In this document: positions 48,849 through 57,392 of the stretch, one piece after another | Numbering within the stretch: position 1 is the stretch's first letter | Layout: each line of letters starts with the position of its first letter | Source: a virus | IMG/VR virus record: IMGVR_UViG_3300018055_000001 | Location: 122,880-186,879 of that record | Reading direction: 5' to 3' (one strand) | DNA: 64,000 nt | Notes under the pieces: generated by a model | The model's database searches: none | Seen by the model: the letters and a program-made list of their open reading frames with translations, nothing else | What the model was told of the DNA's origin: nothing | Made by a program: the position numbers and the translations under genes

Positions 48849-50299
48849 TGAATCCCTATCTCTTTGCACCGAGTAAAAGCCTTCTGGAAGAGTTTCAGAA
48901 GTTGGCTGCTTCAAAGCAACGAATGGCCGTTCCTCAGACTCGGTCAGGTCGTCGCTCAATGCGCGTCGACACATTACTTAGGAAAGACCGAGACGGTACT
49001 CTGTTCAAGAAGCATTGGCACGACCATCTGCCGGGAGGATTGGCAGACAACAAAAAGCCACAAGACTTTGATCCCAAGGCGTTGGCGCAAGGGCAGAAGG
49101 TGGAAAGCGAGCACACAAGTCGCCCTGAAATAGCCGAAGAAATCTCGATGGATCATCTTACGGAGGACCCGCACTACTACACCAAACTACGAAAGATGGA
49201 AGCGGGTGAAGGCCGAGAGAAGAGCGCGGGCCTGGGTGACCTTTTGAAAACCCCTATCCCTGGAACGCGTGATTGGGTAGTGAACACCAGCCGGCGTCCA
49301 CTGCAGGGAATGGCCACCATAGCCAAGAAAGGTCTACAGACTAGGCCTCCTCCCAGCCTGTCGGGTACATTCAGGACCGCAAAACAGTCCGTGAAACCCG
49401 GTGCAACACGCACGATGAGCGGGGTCACCCACATCAGTGAGGACGAACTGCAACGCTTGGGTTTTGGCGATTTGGCGAAGACGAGCTCTGTTGCATTGGT
49501 GGAGCGGCTTGTTGAATTTCGTAAGCTTGCTTACACGCTGCAAGGGCACACGCAGGTGCAAGGTTTGCCCATTTACATCGAGAATCGCAAGGGTTCCGTT
49601 CGTAAGGGCGTAGACAAGGACGGCAAGCCTTGGAAGACCAAGTTCAAGATTCCCTATGGCTACATCACGGGTACCGAGGGTAATGACGGGGAAGAGATTG
49701 ATGTTTACGTAGGGCCCGATAAGAGGGCTCCGAATGCTTTCGTGGTGCATCAGCGCAAGCTTACGGGTGGAGGCTACGACGAGGACAAGGTCATGCTTGG
49801 CTTCCCCACGGAGGAGGCAGCGCGCTCAGCTTATCTAGAGCACTACAACAGTGTAGGCAAGAAGCTGCTGGGACCCATTTCCACCATCACCGTGGAAGAG
49901 CTTCGTCGACATCTTGACGAGAAGCGCAAGCACAAGAAGATCGCCACAGTCGATCCATCGAATACGACACTCTACGCTGACCGTGTTGGTGCGCAGCAGC
50001 CAAAGAAGCCCGGCGACTTCCCCGACATGGAAGGTAGCGATTCCCCCACATCGAAGTTGGCCTGGGACGGGGTGGGTTCCACCGGCAGTCCGCTGACCAG
50101 CAGCACTATGGCTCGCATCGATTCTGATGAGAAACCTGACCGCGCAAAGAGGGGTGACGTACCATCAAGGGATGGCACCAGCCCCGGCTCGGCGATCACT
50201 GTCAAACATGAGGCCGGACCCGATTTCATGACCACTGTGCCTACAGCGGCCGCGACTGCAGATGCTGGCTCTCAAACCGGTGCTACCACGAGGATGTGA
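48848..50299 (+). CDS. Multidomain virion-type protein (DUF5661-like plus InPase-like domain)
   Basis: 483 residues. LLEEFQKLAAS (residues 12-22) carries the helix motif, and a second copy, LVEFRKLAYT, is at 221-230. Residues 74-120 (KVESEHTSRPEIAEEISMDH) resemble DUF5661. Residues 238-360 match the phage InPase-like domain: KGVDKDGKPWKTKFKIPYGY, EIDVYVGPDKRAPNAFVV, DEDKVMLGFPTEEAARSA. Such modules occur in phage polyvalent proteins that enter the host with DNA; the enzymatic activity is unproven. Confidence 0.78.
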   Translation: MNPYLFAPSKSLLEEFQKLAASKQRMAVPQTRSGRRSMRVDTLLRKDRDGTLFKKHWHDHLPGGLADNKKPQDFDPKALAQGQKVESEHTSRPEIAEEISMDHLTEDPHYYTKLRKMEAGEGREKSAGLGDLLKTPIPGTRDWVVNTSRRPLQGMATIAKKGLQTRPPPSLSGTFRTAKQSVKPGATRTMSGVTHISEDELQRLGFGDLAKTSSVALVERLVEFRKLAYTLQGHTQVQGLPIYIENRKGSVRKGVDKDGKPWKTKFKIPYGYITGTEGNDGEEIDVYVGPDKRAPNAFVVHQRKLTGGGYDEDKVMLGFPTEEAARSAYLEHYNSVGKKLLGPISTITVEELRRHLDEKRKHKKIATVDPSNTTLYADRVGAQQPKKPGDFPDMEGSDSPTSKLAWDGVGSTGSPLTSSTMARIDSDEKPDRAKRGDVPSRDGTSPGSAITVKHEAGPDFMTTVPTAAATADAGSQTGATTRM

Positions 50300-51078
50300 T
50301 GGATTACACGGAGGTGATGCAGGCCGCGTTCTACGACGAGCTTCGAAAGATCGCGGAGGCCAACGGCGGAGTGCTCCCCGGAATGGAGAAGATGGCCGGG
50401 TTTCTCAGCACAGCGCTGACGAAACTGCGCCCTGCGGCACAGTCTGCTGAGCAGGCTGCCATGCGTAAGAGCCCCAGCATCTTCCAAAGCATGGGACAAA
50501 GCATGATGGAGGGTGGCAAGGGGCTAATGAGCCCTAAGCTGGTCGGTCCTGGTAGGTTTGCACCAGCAGGACCCGTTAGCCGCACTGTCGGGGAGGTAGC
50601 GCACAGTGTTGGGCATCACTACGCGAACAAGAGCACCTTTGGCAACCTTATCAATCCCTTCGGTGGTGCGCTCGGGGGTACCGCTGAGGGGCTTACTCGG
50701 GCAACTGGACGTGAACTTCATGGGGCTGGTACCAACATCGCTGGTCGCACAGGGCGCGTTATGCAGGCAACGGGGACTGGGTTGCAGCGGTCGGCCAAGA
50801 ATGTCGGACGTGTAGGTGAAGTGGCTGGGCTCGCAGCCATCGGTGGGGCTGTGCACGCTCCTATCTCATTGGCCGGGATGGTTGGCCATCATCTCGCAGG
50901 GGGAGCGGCAGCGGCGGCGCCTGCGATTGGAGAGGCGATTCACGGCTTAGGGGGCATGGGGGCGCATGCGGCGCATGACGTCATTGGCAACGCTGCGCAT
51001 TCGGCTCTTGGTAAGACCAAGAATTTGGCGACTCGAGGCCTGTCTCAAATGAGGCCTCAGATGGGACTGGCGGCATGA
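50299..51078 (+). CDS. Gly/Ala-rich virion-type protein with N-terminal helix motif
   Basis: 259 residues. AFYDELRKIAE (residues 9-19) has the helix motif. Gly/Ala-rich, with LAGGAAAAAPAIGEAIHGLG near 195 and several Gly-zipper-like stretches. TGATG overlap with the preceding gene and ATGA with the next. Probable internal or ejection protein. Confidence 0.7.
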   Translation: MDYTEVMQAAFYDELRKIAEANGGVLPGMEKMAGFLSTALTKLRPAAQSAEQAAMRKSPSIFQSMGQSMMEGGKGLMSPKLVGPGRFAPAGPVSRTVGEVAHSVGHHYANKSTFGNLINPFGGALGGTAEGLTRATGRELHGAGTNIAGRTGRVMQATGTGLQRSAKNVGRVGEVAGLAAIGGAVHAPISLAGMVGHHLAGGAAAAAPAIGEAIHGLGGMGAHAAHDVIGNAAHSALGKTKNLATRGLSQMRPQMGLAA

Positions 51079-51512
51079 CACTCAGCGATGAACTTCGTGT
51101 GTTGAAGCTGGCATGTGCCCGTGAGCTTTTGGCTCAAGGGGCAGTTCTGCCGCAGCAGGCGTTGGATCTGGCCAAGTACGCCGAGGTTTCTCCGGAGCAC
51201 GCGCGCCGTTCTCTCGACAGGCTTGATGCGCTCGAACAGAACAAACCCACAAGAGGCCAGGCGGCCAGGTATGGAGCCATCGGGGCGCTAGGTGGGGCCG
51301 GCATCGGAGCCATTGGGCATTTGATTGAGGGAGGTTCCCCGGTGAAAGGGGCAACACCCAAGGCCAAGCTGCTCAATTTGGGTGCCAATGCGGCGAAGGG
51401 CGCTCTAGGTGGAGGGGCCATCCCATTGGTGCGTAACACCATGGATCGCCATGCGGAGGCGGGTACGCTTCGCAAATACATGAAGGAAAACGCAGGAGTC
51501 AATCATGCCTGA
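51075..51512 (+). CDS. Gly-rich small virion-type protein with helix motif
   Basis: 145 residues. The start LSDELRVLKLACARELLAQG is amphipathic and resembles the shared motif; LDLAKYAEVSPEHARRSLD follows. A hydrophobic Gly segment (YGAIGALGGAGIGAIGHLI) sits near residue 75. Overlaps both neighbours. Confidence 0.68.
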   Translation: MTLSDELRVLKLACARELLAQGAVLPQQALDLAKYAEVSPEHARRSLDRLDALEQNKPTRGQAARYGAIGALGGAGIGAIGHLIEGGSPVKGATPKAKLLNLGANAAKGALGGGAIPLVRNTMDRHAEAGTLRKYMKENAGVNHA

Positions 51513-52176
51513 GTGGATGCATAATCGATCTGAGCACATCTTGGCGAAGAACCCATCGATGCCAAAGTCCGAAGCCTTTGCTATTGCCACTCAGCAGATG
51601 GAGGCCGGTGGGCACGGCCCGAAGAGTTACGGCACTGCCCACGGGCGCCATGCGGCCAAGGTCAAGTACAACACTCCTAAGAACGATGAGGAAAAGTCGA
51701 ATCCTGGTGGGCTTGAGTCCCCGAAGATGAAGCATGCGTCTGTAGGTTCCATGCTTGTTGACATCCTCACCAAGATTGGATTCAATGCGTCTGCCTACGG
51801 CGGACAGCCAGCGCAGAATGGCCCTGGTATGAAGGGACAAAGTCAGATCCCTCCATTCGTGGCACCGCCTATCGCGGTGAAGTCCGCGGGCGCAGGTGTT
51901 GGCGCAGGTACATCTACTTCCCAATACTCAGGCCCCCTTTCATTTGGACCCTTCAAGCAGACCAGTCAAATTCCACCATTTGTGGCACCTCCGATTGAGC
52001 AGGCAAAGACCGCTGCCCCTGCTACGGGGGCTATGGGAGTGGCTGGGAAACTTCGAGCAGCACAGCGTGTGGCCGGGCCCAAAGTCACCGGGTTTGCTGG
52101 ACCAAGTATCTCTGAAGTATCCAAGCCTAAGGGTTTCGGTAAACCGCTTTCCGGCACTTTGAAGAACCAGCTCTGA
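51505..52176 (+). CDS. Virion-type protein with a recurrent phage N-terminal domain
   Basis: 223 residues. Residues 1-60 (HNRSEHILAKNPSMPKSEAF, IATQQMEAGG, YGTAHGRHAAKVKY) match a small domain I have seen in many phage genomes, often near InPase-like genes. SMLVDILTKIGFN near residue 88 has the helix motif. SQIPPFVAPPI occurs twice (around 112 and 152). Function unknown. Confidence 0.68.
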   Translation: MPEWMHNRSEHILAKNPSMPKSEAFAIATQQMEAGGHGPKSYGTAHGRHAAKVKYNTPKNDEEKSNPGGLESPKMKHASVGSMLVDILTKIGFNASAYGGQPAQNGPGMKGQSQIPPFVAPPIAVKSAGAGVGAGTSTSQYSGPLSFGPFKQTSQIPPFVAPPIEQAKTAAPATGAMGVAGKLRAAQRVAGPKVTGFAGPSISEVSKPKGFGKPLSGTLKNQL

Positions 52177-52592
52177 TGGACTTTGAGTTTTCCTCCATGC
52201 GGCGTGAGCTCGAAAAGGTTGCCTTGCTTGAGCGATTGGTGCGTTTGGGGGCGACTGACGTACCCAAGACCCCACGCTTTTTGATGCGTCATCGAAGCCC
52301 GGGGGAGCTTGCCGGCCTGCAGCATGCAGTGTCCAGCGGGTGGGACAAGCGGGTTACGGATCCCATCATGCATGTTGCTGACAAAGGCCTGAAAAAACTC
52401 CCCGAAGGGAAAGTGAAGGAAGTTGTGTCTGGGCAAGTCCGCAATGTAGCCCGAGATCCGTTGGGATCTGTTGCTACGAATGCCGTACCTATGCCTGGTG
52501 CAACTCTGGCTTACCAGGCTGGAAAACGTGGCTTGGAGAAGTTGATTGATCGTGTAGCCCCCCTTGCAACTACCAGTGCACAGACGGCATAA
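52176..52592 (+). CDS. Small virion-type protein with helix motif
   Basis: 138 residues, TGATG start. SMRRELEKVALLERL (residues 6-20) has the helix motif. The rest is basic with a moderately hydrophobic C-terminal segment. Last gene of the cassette. Confidence 0.65.
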   Translation: MDFEFSSMRRELEKVALLERLVRLGATDVPKTPRFLMRHRSPGELAGLQHAVSSGWDKRVTDPIMHVADKGLKKLPEGKVKEVVSGQVRNVARDPLGSVATNAVPMPGATLAYQAGKRGLEKLIDRVAPLATTSAQTA

Positions 52593-52629
52593 GAACTACG
52601 AACAACCCGCCTTTGCGCTAGGAGGCTAC

Positions 52630-53286
52630 ATGAACGCAGCCTGCCCTGTGGTCGAAAGTTATTTGGTGCAGGTACGTAAGTACATGGAGGAAAGCACTCT
52701 CCTAGTTGCCAACGCCTACCAGTATCGACTAGGGTGCCTTGAAGGACTACTACAACAACATCGTTTCGGAAATACAAGATCTCGACAACATCAACGGGCA
52801 TTTTTATGCGTCGAATGGATGCTGTATCGATTACCGGTGTGCTTGCCCACGAACACGGCAAGGCAGCTAGAGATGTCCCCCTGGCCAAGATCTCGGGAGG
52901 GATTGACCAACTTGATCACGATGTTGCGTGGGGATAACGAAGAGCTACTTGGCGTTATGACTGAGCACTCATTCTCGTTAGGGATGGTGTATCAGCCGGA
53001 AGATCCCACTATAGTAGCCGTTCGAGTGGGAGATGGAGCTGATCAGATTTATCAAGACAACCGACGGCTGCTGCAGTATGTGTACCGTTATGCAGGAGAA
53101 TCTGCCGTCATTCTCAGGCAATCCTTGCGTAACCCAAACGTGAGACTTACCCGCATAGGCACCAGGTTGGCTAAGTCTGCCATCGTGGCGCGCACCGGCA
53201 TGGCGGGGCTACTTGAGTTAGCTGAAACCTTACTCGCTCAATCCGAGGATAACGCTCTCCGAGCTTGGGAAATACCAGTGATGTGA
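52630..53286 (+). CDS. Unknown protein whose middle reads out of frame (three compensating insertions)
   Basis: 218 residues as written, with AGGAGG just before ATG 52630. Residues 1-34 and 100-218 read naturally, but 35-99 are Arg/His/Cys-rich. Removing one base each from GGG (52732-52734), TTTTT (52801-52805) and GGGG (52930-52933) gives a continuous protein of natural composition (RLGALKDYYNNIVSEIQDLD, then MRRMDAVSITGVLAHEHGKA). Likely sequencing errors or compensated frameshifts. Function unknown. Confidence 0.65.
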   Translation: MNAACPVVESYLVQVRKYMEESTLLVANAYQYRLGCLEGLLQQHRFGNTRSRQHQRAFLCVEWMLYRLPVCLPTNTARQLEMSPWPRSREGLTNLITMLRGDNEELLGVMTEHSFSLGMVYQPEDPTIVAVRVGDGADQIYQDNRRLLQYVYRYAGESAVILRQSLRNPNVRLTRIGTRLAKSAIVARTGMAGLLELAETLLAQSEDNALRAWEIPVM

Positions 53287-53287
53287 A

Positions 53288-53653
53288 ATGGCAGAGCTAA
53301 AGGAAGTTGAAGACAAACTCCCAGGTTTGCGCTTCTACGGTGTGAGATCTGAGATTCGTTCGAATCGAGTAGGAGTTCGCACCGGTACGATCACGATGTT
53401 ATGCGAGGTTCACGACGAGGCCCTTTGGGAGATGGCCGTCGAGAAGTTCGAAGAATTCAAAGTCTTTAGTAGCACCACGGAGGAAATGCTGTCGGCACTG
53501 GGGGATGCCTTGACCAGCACGGACACGGAACTGCAGGAGGCCAGGCATCACGAACAAGAGGCCTGGGCAGCGGTGCAGGAAAAGGTGACAAGAATCGAGG
53601 AATTGGAGGCAATCCTGGCGTCAATCGGCGCAGACCTGGGCATTACGCAATGA
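53288..53653 (+). CDS. Coiled-coil protein, unknown function
   Basis: 121 residues, 1 base after the preceding stop. Beta-rich first 50 residues, then a helix that becomes a coiled coil (VQEKVTRIEELEAILASIGA). No family recognised. Confidence 0.65.
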   Translation: MAELKEVEDKLPGLRFYGVRSEIRSNRVGVRTGTITMLCEVHDEALWEMAVEKFEEFKVFSSTTEEMLSALGDALTSTDTELQEARHHEQEAWAAVQEKVTRIEELEAILASIGADLGITQ

Positions 53654-53674
53654 ATGCCGTAGTATTCTGGGGAC

Positions 53675-54169
53675 ATGGCACTCACCGACGACGTCCCCAT
53701 TCGCATTACGGCCGAAAACTACACGACCGCTGCCAACAGCGAACTCGCCAGGTGGTTGGCGAAGGAAGCGGCCGCTGGTGGAGGAGGTGAAGTACCAGAA
53801 ACGAATGAGTCGGCTGGTACTGCCGCGTACTCGGACTTGTACGATGATCCCAAAGGGCGCAAAGACGTGAGTAACGTCGATGGGCATTGGGGGAAGAAGA
53901 CGCACAGCTCAGAGTCCAAGGTGGATCCCCTTCATCAGAATCGAGGCACATTCAACGTTTCTCAAGAGGAGCGGCACATGGTTACTAGTCGCGCACTGGA
54001 CTCGTTGCCATCGGCTGAAGCCAATGCACAGGCAGTCCTTGCCGAGAACTTTGACCACGTGAGGTCTGGCGACTTTATAGCGCACTCCTTGTTGCTTCAA
54101 CCCAAGACCAAGGTGAGCTCTGTGGGGTCACTATCGGAACGTGTTCGAAGAATCGTAGAACAATTTTGA
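53675..54169 (+). CDS. Unknown protein upstream of the sigma factor
   Basis: 164 residues, GGGG upstream. Acidic and polar, with SELARWLAKEAAAGGGG near residue 22, which resembles the shared helix motif, and a helical C-terminus (VGSLSERVRRIVEQF). Disordered middle. Six bases before the sigma gene. Confidence 0.6.
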   Translation: MALTDDVPIRITAENYTTAANSELARWLAKEAAAGGGGEVPETNESAGTAAYSDLYDDPKGRKDVSNVDGHWGKKTHSSESKVDPLHQNRGTFNVSQEERHMVTSRALDSLPSAEANAQAVLAENFDHVRSGDFIAHSLLLQPKTKVSSVGSLSERVRRIVEQF

Positions 54170-54175
54170 GGCGTC

Positions 54176-54946
54176 ATGGATGAGAATCCAGCCCAGGAGT
54201 TCCTGGGCTTTCAAACGAAAGAAGCCAACAAAAAGGCGGAGGAAGACCTTCGCCTTTGGCATGTATGGGACCAATCAGGGCGTACTCCAGAGAACCTTCA
54301 ACCACTTATGAAGCGTTACGAGCCCCTGTTGTCCCGTAAGGCACGGGATTGGAGAGCACCCTCGGTAGAGCCTTCGGCATTCAACTCTGAATTACAAAGG
54401 CAGTTCATACAGGCTGCGCACACTTTTGATCCGATGCGCGGAGTTGCTTTCAATACGCATGTGCAAACCAGATTGCCAAAAGCACAACGGTTCAATGCCC
54501 GCTACCAGAATGTCGGGTACATCCCCGAAGGTCAATCCGTAAACATTGGCCCAATGGATCGTGCCCACGAAGAATTGCTGGATGAGCTTGGAAGGGCCCC
54601 TACCCCTGGGGAAATAGCCAATAGGATGGGGCTGCCTGAGCATAAGGTAGTGAACTTGATGAAAGCCCGAAGGAAAGACATTCCTCAGACGAATCGCGAG
54701 GGAGTGTCTGAGTACTTGGTGGGTTCAACTACTTCCAGGGAGATGGATGTGATTAGGCTTATGCAGGCGCGGCCGCACGAATATCTCACGCCGGATGAGG
54801 CGAGAGTGTTCAACCACATCTATGGTGTTGGTGGCGCCAGGAAAATTACCGATACAACTGGGTTGGCAGCCCAGCTTGGTATTTCACAGCCAAAAGTGTC
54901 CAGGTTGAAGACTTCAATCGCGGGCAAAGTCAAAAAGAACATGTGA
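54176..54946 (+). CDS. Phage sigma-70-family sigma factor
   Basis: 256 residues. Region 2-like: SELQRQFIQAAHTFDPMRGV and FNTHVQTRLPKAQRFNARY. Region 3-like: LDELGRAPTPGEIANRMGLP. Region 4 helix-turn-helix: LAAQLGISQPKVSRLKTSIA at the C-terminus. It would redirect host RNA polymerase to phage promoters. Divergent from cellular sigmas, as expected for a phage factor. Confidence 0.8.
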   Translation: MDENPAQEFLGFQTKEANKKAEEDLRLWHVWDQSGRTPENLQPLMKRYEPLLSRKARDWRAPSVEPSAFNSELQRQFIQAAHTFDPMRGVAFNTHVQTRLPKAQRFNARYQNVGYIPEGQSVNIGPMDRAHEELLDELGRAPTPGEIANRMGLPEHKVVNLMKARRKDIPQTNREGVSEYLVGSTTSREMDVIRLMQARPHEYLTPDEARVFNHIYGVGGARKITDTTGLAAQLGISQPKVSRLKTSIAGKVKKNM

Positions 54947-54947
54947 T

Positions 54948-55412
54948 GTGGTAGCTGTCATAAAGCACGGGCATACCCGCGGCTACAGCACGTCGCCCAC
55001 ATATAATTCTTGGAAAGGCATGGTGCAGCGTTGTGCCAATGCTACTAGTTCAGATTTTTCCAGGTATGGAGGGCGGGGCATTGCAGTATGCAGGCGTTGG
55101 TTGCGCTTTGAGAATTTTCTGCGTGACATGGGTGAAAGGCCCAAGGGGACCACGCTAGACAGGAAATGCAACAGTGGAAATTACTGCAAGAGCAATTGCC
55201 GTTGGGTAACTCAATTAGAGCAAGCTAACAACAGGAGAGATAACACCTACCTAACTGTCGGAGGTACGCGTATGAGTATCGCCGACTGGGGCAGGAAATA
55301 TGGGCTTAGGAAGAGTGTCATATCGCAGCGCCTTCTGCACGGCTGGTCCATCAAGGCAGCCGTAACCACCCCGTCACGAGGGTATAAGTGCAGTACACGG
55401 AGACTTGTATGA
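54948..55412 (+). CDS. Homing endonuclease-like protein (SPxYxxWxxMxQRC family)
   Basis: 154 residues, GTG start overlapping the context of the sigma stop. TYNSWKGMVQRCANATSSDF, RYGGRGIAVCRRWLRFENFL, CRWVTQLEQANNRRDN form the hallmark of a phage endonuclease-like family often annotated as HNH or AP2-type. Its C-terminus may bind DNA. AT-richer than neighbours. ATGA-coupled to the next gene. Confidence 0.75.
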   Translation: MVAVIKHGHTRGYSTSPTYNSWKGMVQRCANATSSDFSRYGGRGIAVCRRWLRFENFLRDMGERPKGTTLDRKCNSGNYCKSNCRWVTQLEQANNRRDNTYLTVGGTRMSIADWGRKYGLRKSVISQRLLHGWSIKAAVTTPSRGYKCSTRRLV

Positions 55413-56584
55413 GTTTTTCTGAAAAAGATTACGAGATTATTGAAGATGAGCAAACCAGGGCGCAGCGGCAGAGGCTGCTTGCCTACATAAGCTTGGGGGC
55501 ACATGAGCAAGCACGGTTGGTCCGTTTTTGTGCCGATAATATTCCGACAGACCGTTACGTACACCCGAACCTCATGTCCTTCTTCGTTGAGGGTAGTTCT
55601 TCTGGTGATCTCCGCGCGACTGTACGTGTTCTCTACAAGATGCGACAAGGTCCGCCGGAGTCCAAGGCGATCCACCCCCATGCTCTCAAGCAACTTAGCG
55701 AGATAGCGGGGTTGAAGCTCCTCTACCTGAACTTCCTAAACGAGGACACGCCTGGCGCATGGAAACGTAGGCTTCTGGTGGTGAACCTCAACACTTTGTA
55801 CGAAAAACAAGTGTTCTTGAACAAGTTGAAGCGGGAAGCAGAGTTCCTCCACCGCACAGTGAAAGGCCAGCTGCGCGCGGTATTGACTCAGAGTTACAAC
55901 CGGCATCTAGTGAGCGCCGCAGTGCTGCAGCCGTTCTTGGAGGTGTGCCAAGAAGTTGGGCTTCAGCCGGCCAAGGCGCACATCACAGACACTCGAGTGC
56001 ACCTGCAGACGTACTTGCCCTACGCGTTTCAGCCGTTCCCAGGAGAGTTTGTTGCCATCGGCACATGCTGGGGAAACAGCGACTTTGGCGAAGGCAAAGT
56101 GAAGATCAGCCACAACGTGCTGCGCCTCAATGGCAAGGGCAGTTTCATCACTGGAGATGCCTTCAGCCGTATCCACATCGGGTCTGTAGTGCAGGACACG
56201 GACATCAAGATGGATGATCGCGTTGCCGTGAAAGAGCTCGAGGCAGTCGCAGCAGCGTCCCAGGCAGCCGTACGTGAGGTGATGAAGCCAGACTCTATCC
56301 AACACCTGCTGGACATAATTGGAAAGGCGCACGCCGAGGACATTCCGTGGGTGAAGCTCAAGGATCGCCTGAACAAGGTGTTGTCGAAGGGGGATGTGAC
56401 TACCCTCGAAGGCTTCCTGACGGATGGAGTCATTGACCTGCCTAAGCCGGGCATCGGCAGCAATGGCGCGCCTTTGCCGTCAAAGTGGTGGGCGGCTGCC
56501 GCACTCTCCCTATTGGCGGAGAACCAAACGGACGTGGCCAAGGGCATGGAACTCAAGGCTCTTGCCGGTACGTACCTGTGCTAA
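55409..56584 (+). CDS. DUF932-like phage protein
   Basis: 391 residues from ATG 55409 (CGGAG upstream). The region FVAIGTCWGNSDFGEGKVKI, RLNGKGSFITGDAFSRIHIG resembles DUF932 proteins found in phages and plasmids. Helical termini. Function of the family is not established; some members are near recombination genes. Confidence 0.5.
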   Translation: MSFSEKDYEIIEDEQTRAQRQRLLAYISLGAHEQARLVRFCADNIPTDRYVHPNLMSFFVEGSSSGDLRATVRVLYKMRQGPPESKAIHPHALKQLSEIAGLKLLYLNFLNEDTPGAWKRRLLVVNLNTLYEKQVFLNKLKREAEFLHRTVKGQLRAVLTQSYNRHLVSAAVLQPFLEVCQEVGLQPAKAHITDTRVHLQTYLPYAFQPFPGEFVAIGTCWGNSDFGEGKVKISHNVLRLNGKGSFITGDAFSRIHIGSVVQDTDIKMDDRVAVKELEAVAAASQAAVREVMKPDSIQHLLDIIGKAHAEDIPWVKLKDRLNKVLSKGDVTTLEGFLTDGVIDLPKPGIGSNGAPLPSKWWAAAALSLLAENQTDVAKGMELKALAGTYLC

Positions 56585-56640
56585 GTAGGCGGGACCGGCG
56601 CAAGCTTGAGCGCTACGTAAATGTGAAGCAGGAGAGTCCT

Positions 56641-56937
56641 ATGGCAGATGAGAAGAAAATCTGGAGAGTCATCCTGGATGTGCCCCGCGAACAGCTGGAG
56701 GACACATTGAATAAGCTGGCTGACGAGGGCTACCAGATTCACAGCAAGGATAGGGTGTGCACCGAGGTTGGCGCCCTGGGAGGGAACACCACCACTGTGT
56801 ACACATACGATTTGGTGGCGTTCAATCCTCAGCTACTAGGTGCTAAGCACGCACAAAGCATGGTTGCGTCAATGGGCTTTGGTACCTTGGCGCAGCAAAT
56901 GCAGCCTGGCCCAGGCGTGGGCAGCAAGGTTCCATGA
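56641..56937 (+). CDS. Small protein, unknown function
   Basis: 98 residues from ATG 56641, with GGAGAG upstream. KKIWRVILDVPREQLEDTLN then a beta segment YTYDLVAFNPQLL. No family recognised. Confidence 0.65.
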   Translation: MADEKKIWRVILDVPREQLEDTLNKLADEGYQIHSKDRVCTEVGALGGNTTTVYTYDLVAFNPQLLGAKHAQSMVASMGFGTLAQQMQPGPGVGSKVP

Positions 56938-57392
56938 GTCGTTGGCTGGAGTTGTACACGACTTCACCAAGCGGAAAGACGATGTTTGTGTGCAGGATGT
57001 GCGGCGTCGTGACGCCGGTACCAATGGCGGAGTGCCCCTCACCTCCCCAGGTATGCAGCGATAAGCTGGCCATGTCCTGCGCCATCCTCGAGGAAATCGA
57101 GAATGCCTTGGTGGACGTCGGGGAAGCTCATGTGCCTTTGAACTCCAAGATGTGGCTGTTCAAGCAGGGCGACAAGACCATGGTGAGCTGGGAGTCTTCT
57201 CCTGGGAACGTGAAGCGTACCGAGATTAGGCTGAGGGAGTACAAGGACAAGAAGTCCAACCAGAGTCTTCCACCAGTGATGCTACGTACTCCCGAAGGTC
57301 ACCTAAACAACTGCGCCCTGGCTAACGGGGATGCTGAATCGAATTGTCAAGTTTGTGGCGGTAATTGTCCAGATAGGGATTTGTTCACATGA
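56934..57392 (+). CDS. Cys-rich protein upstream of thyX, unknown
   Basis: 152 residues, ATGA coupled at both ends. CRMCGVVTPVPMAEC near residue 20 and CQVCGGNC near 138 suggest zinc binding at both ends of a beta/helical core. Confidence 0.65.
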   Translation: MSRWLELYTTSPSGKTMFVCRMCGVVTPVPMAECPSPPQVCSDKLAMSCAILEEIENALVDVGEAHVPLNSKMWLFKQGDKTMVSWESSPGNVKRTEIRLREYKDKKSNQSLPPVMLRTPEGHLNNCALANGDAESNCQVCGGNCPDRDLFT

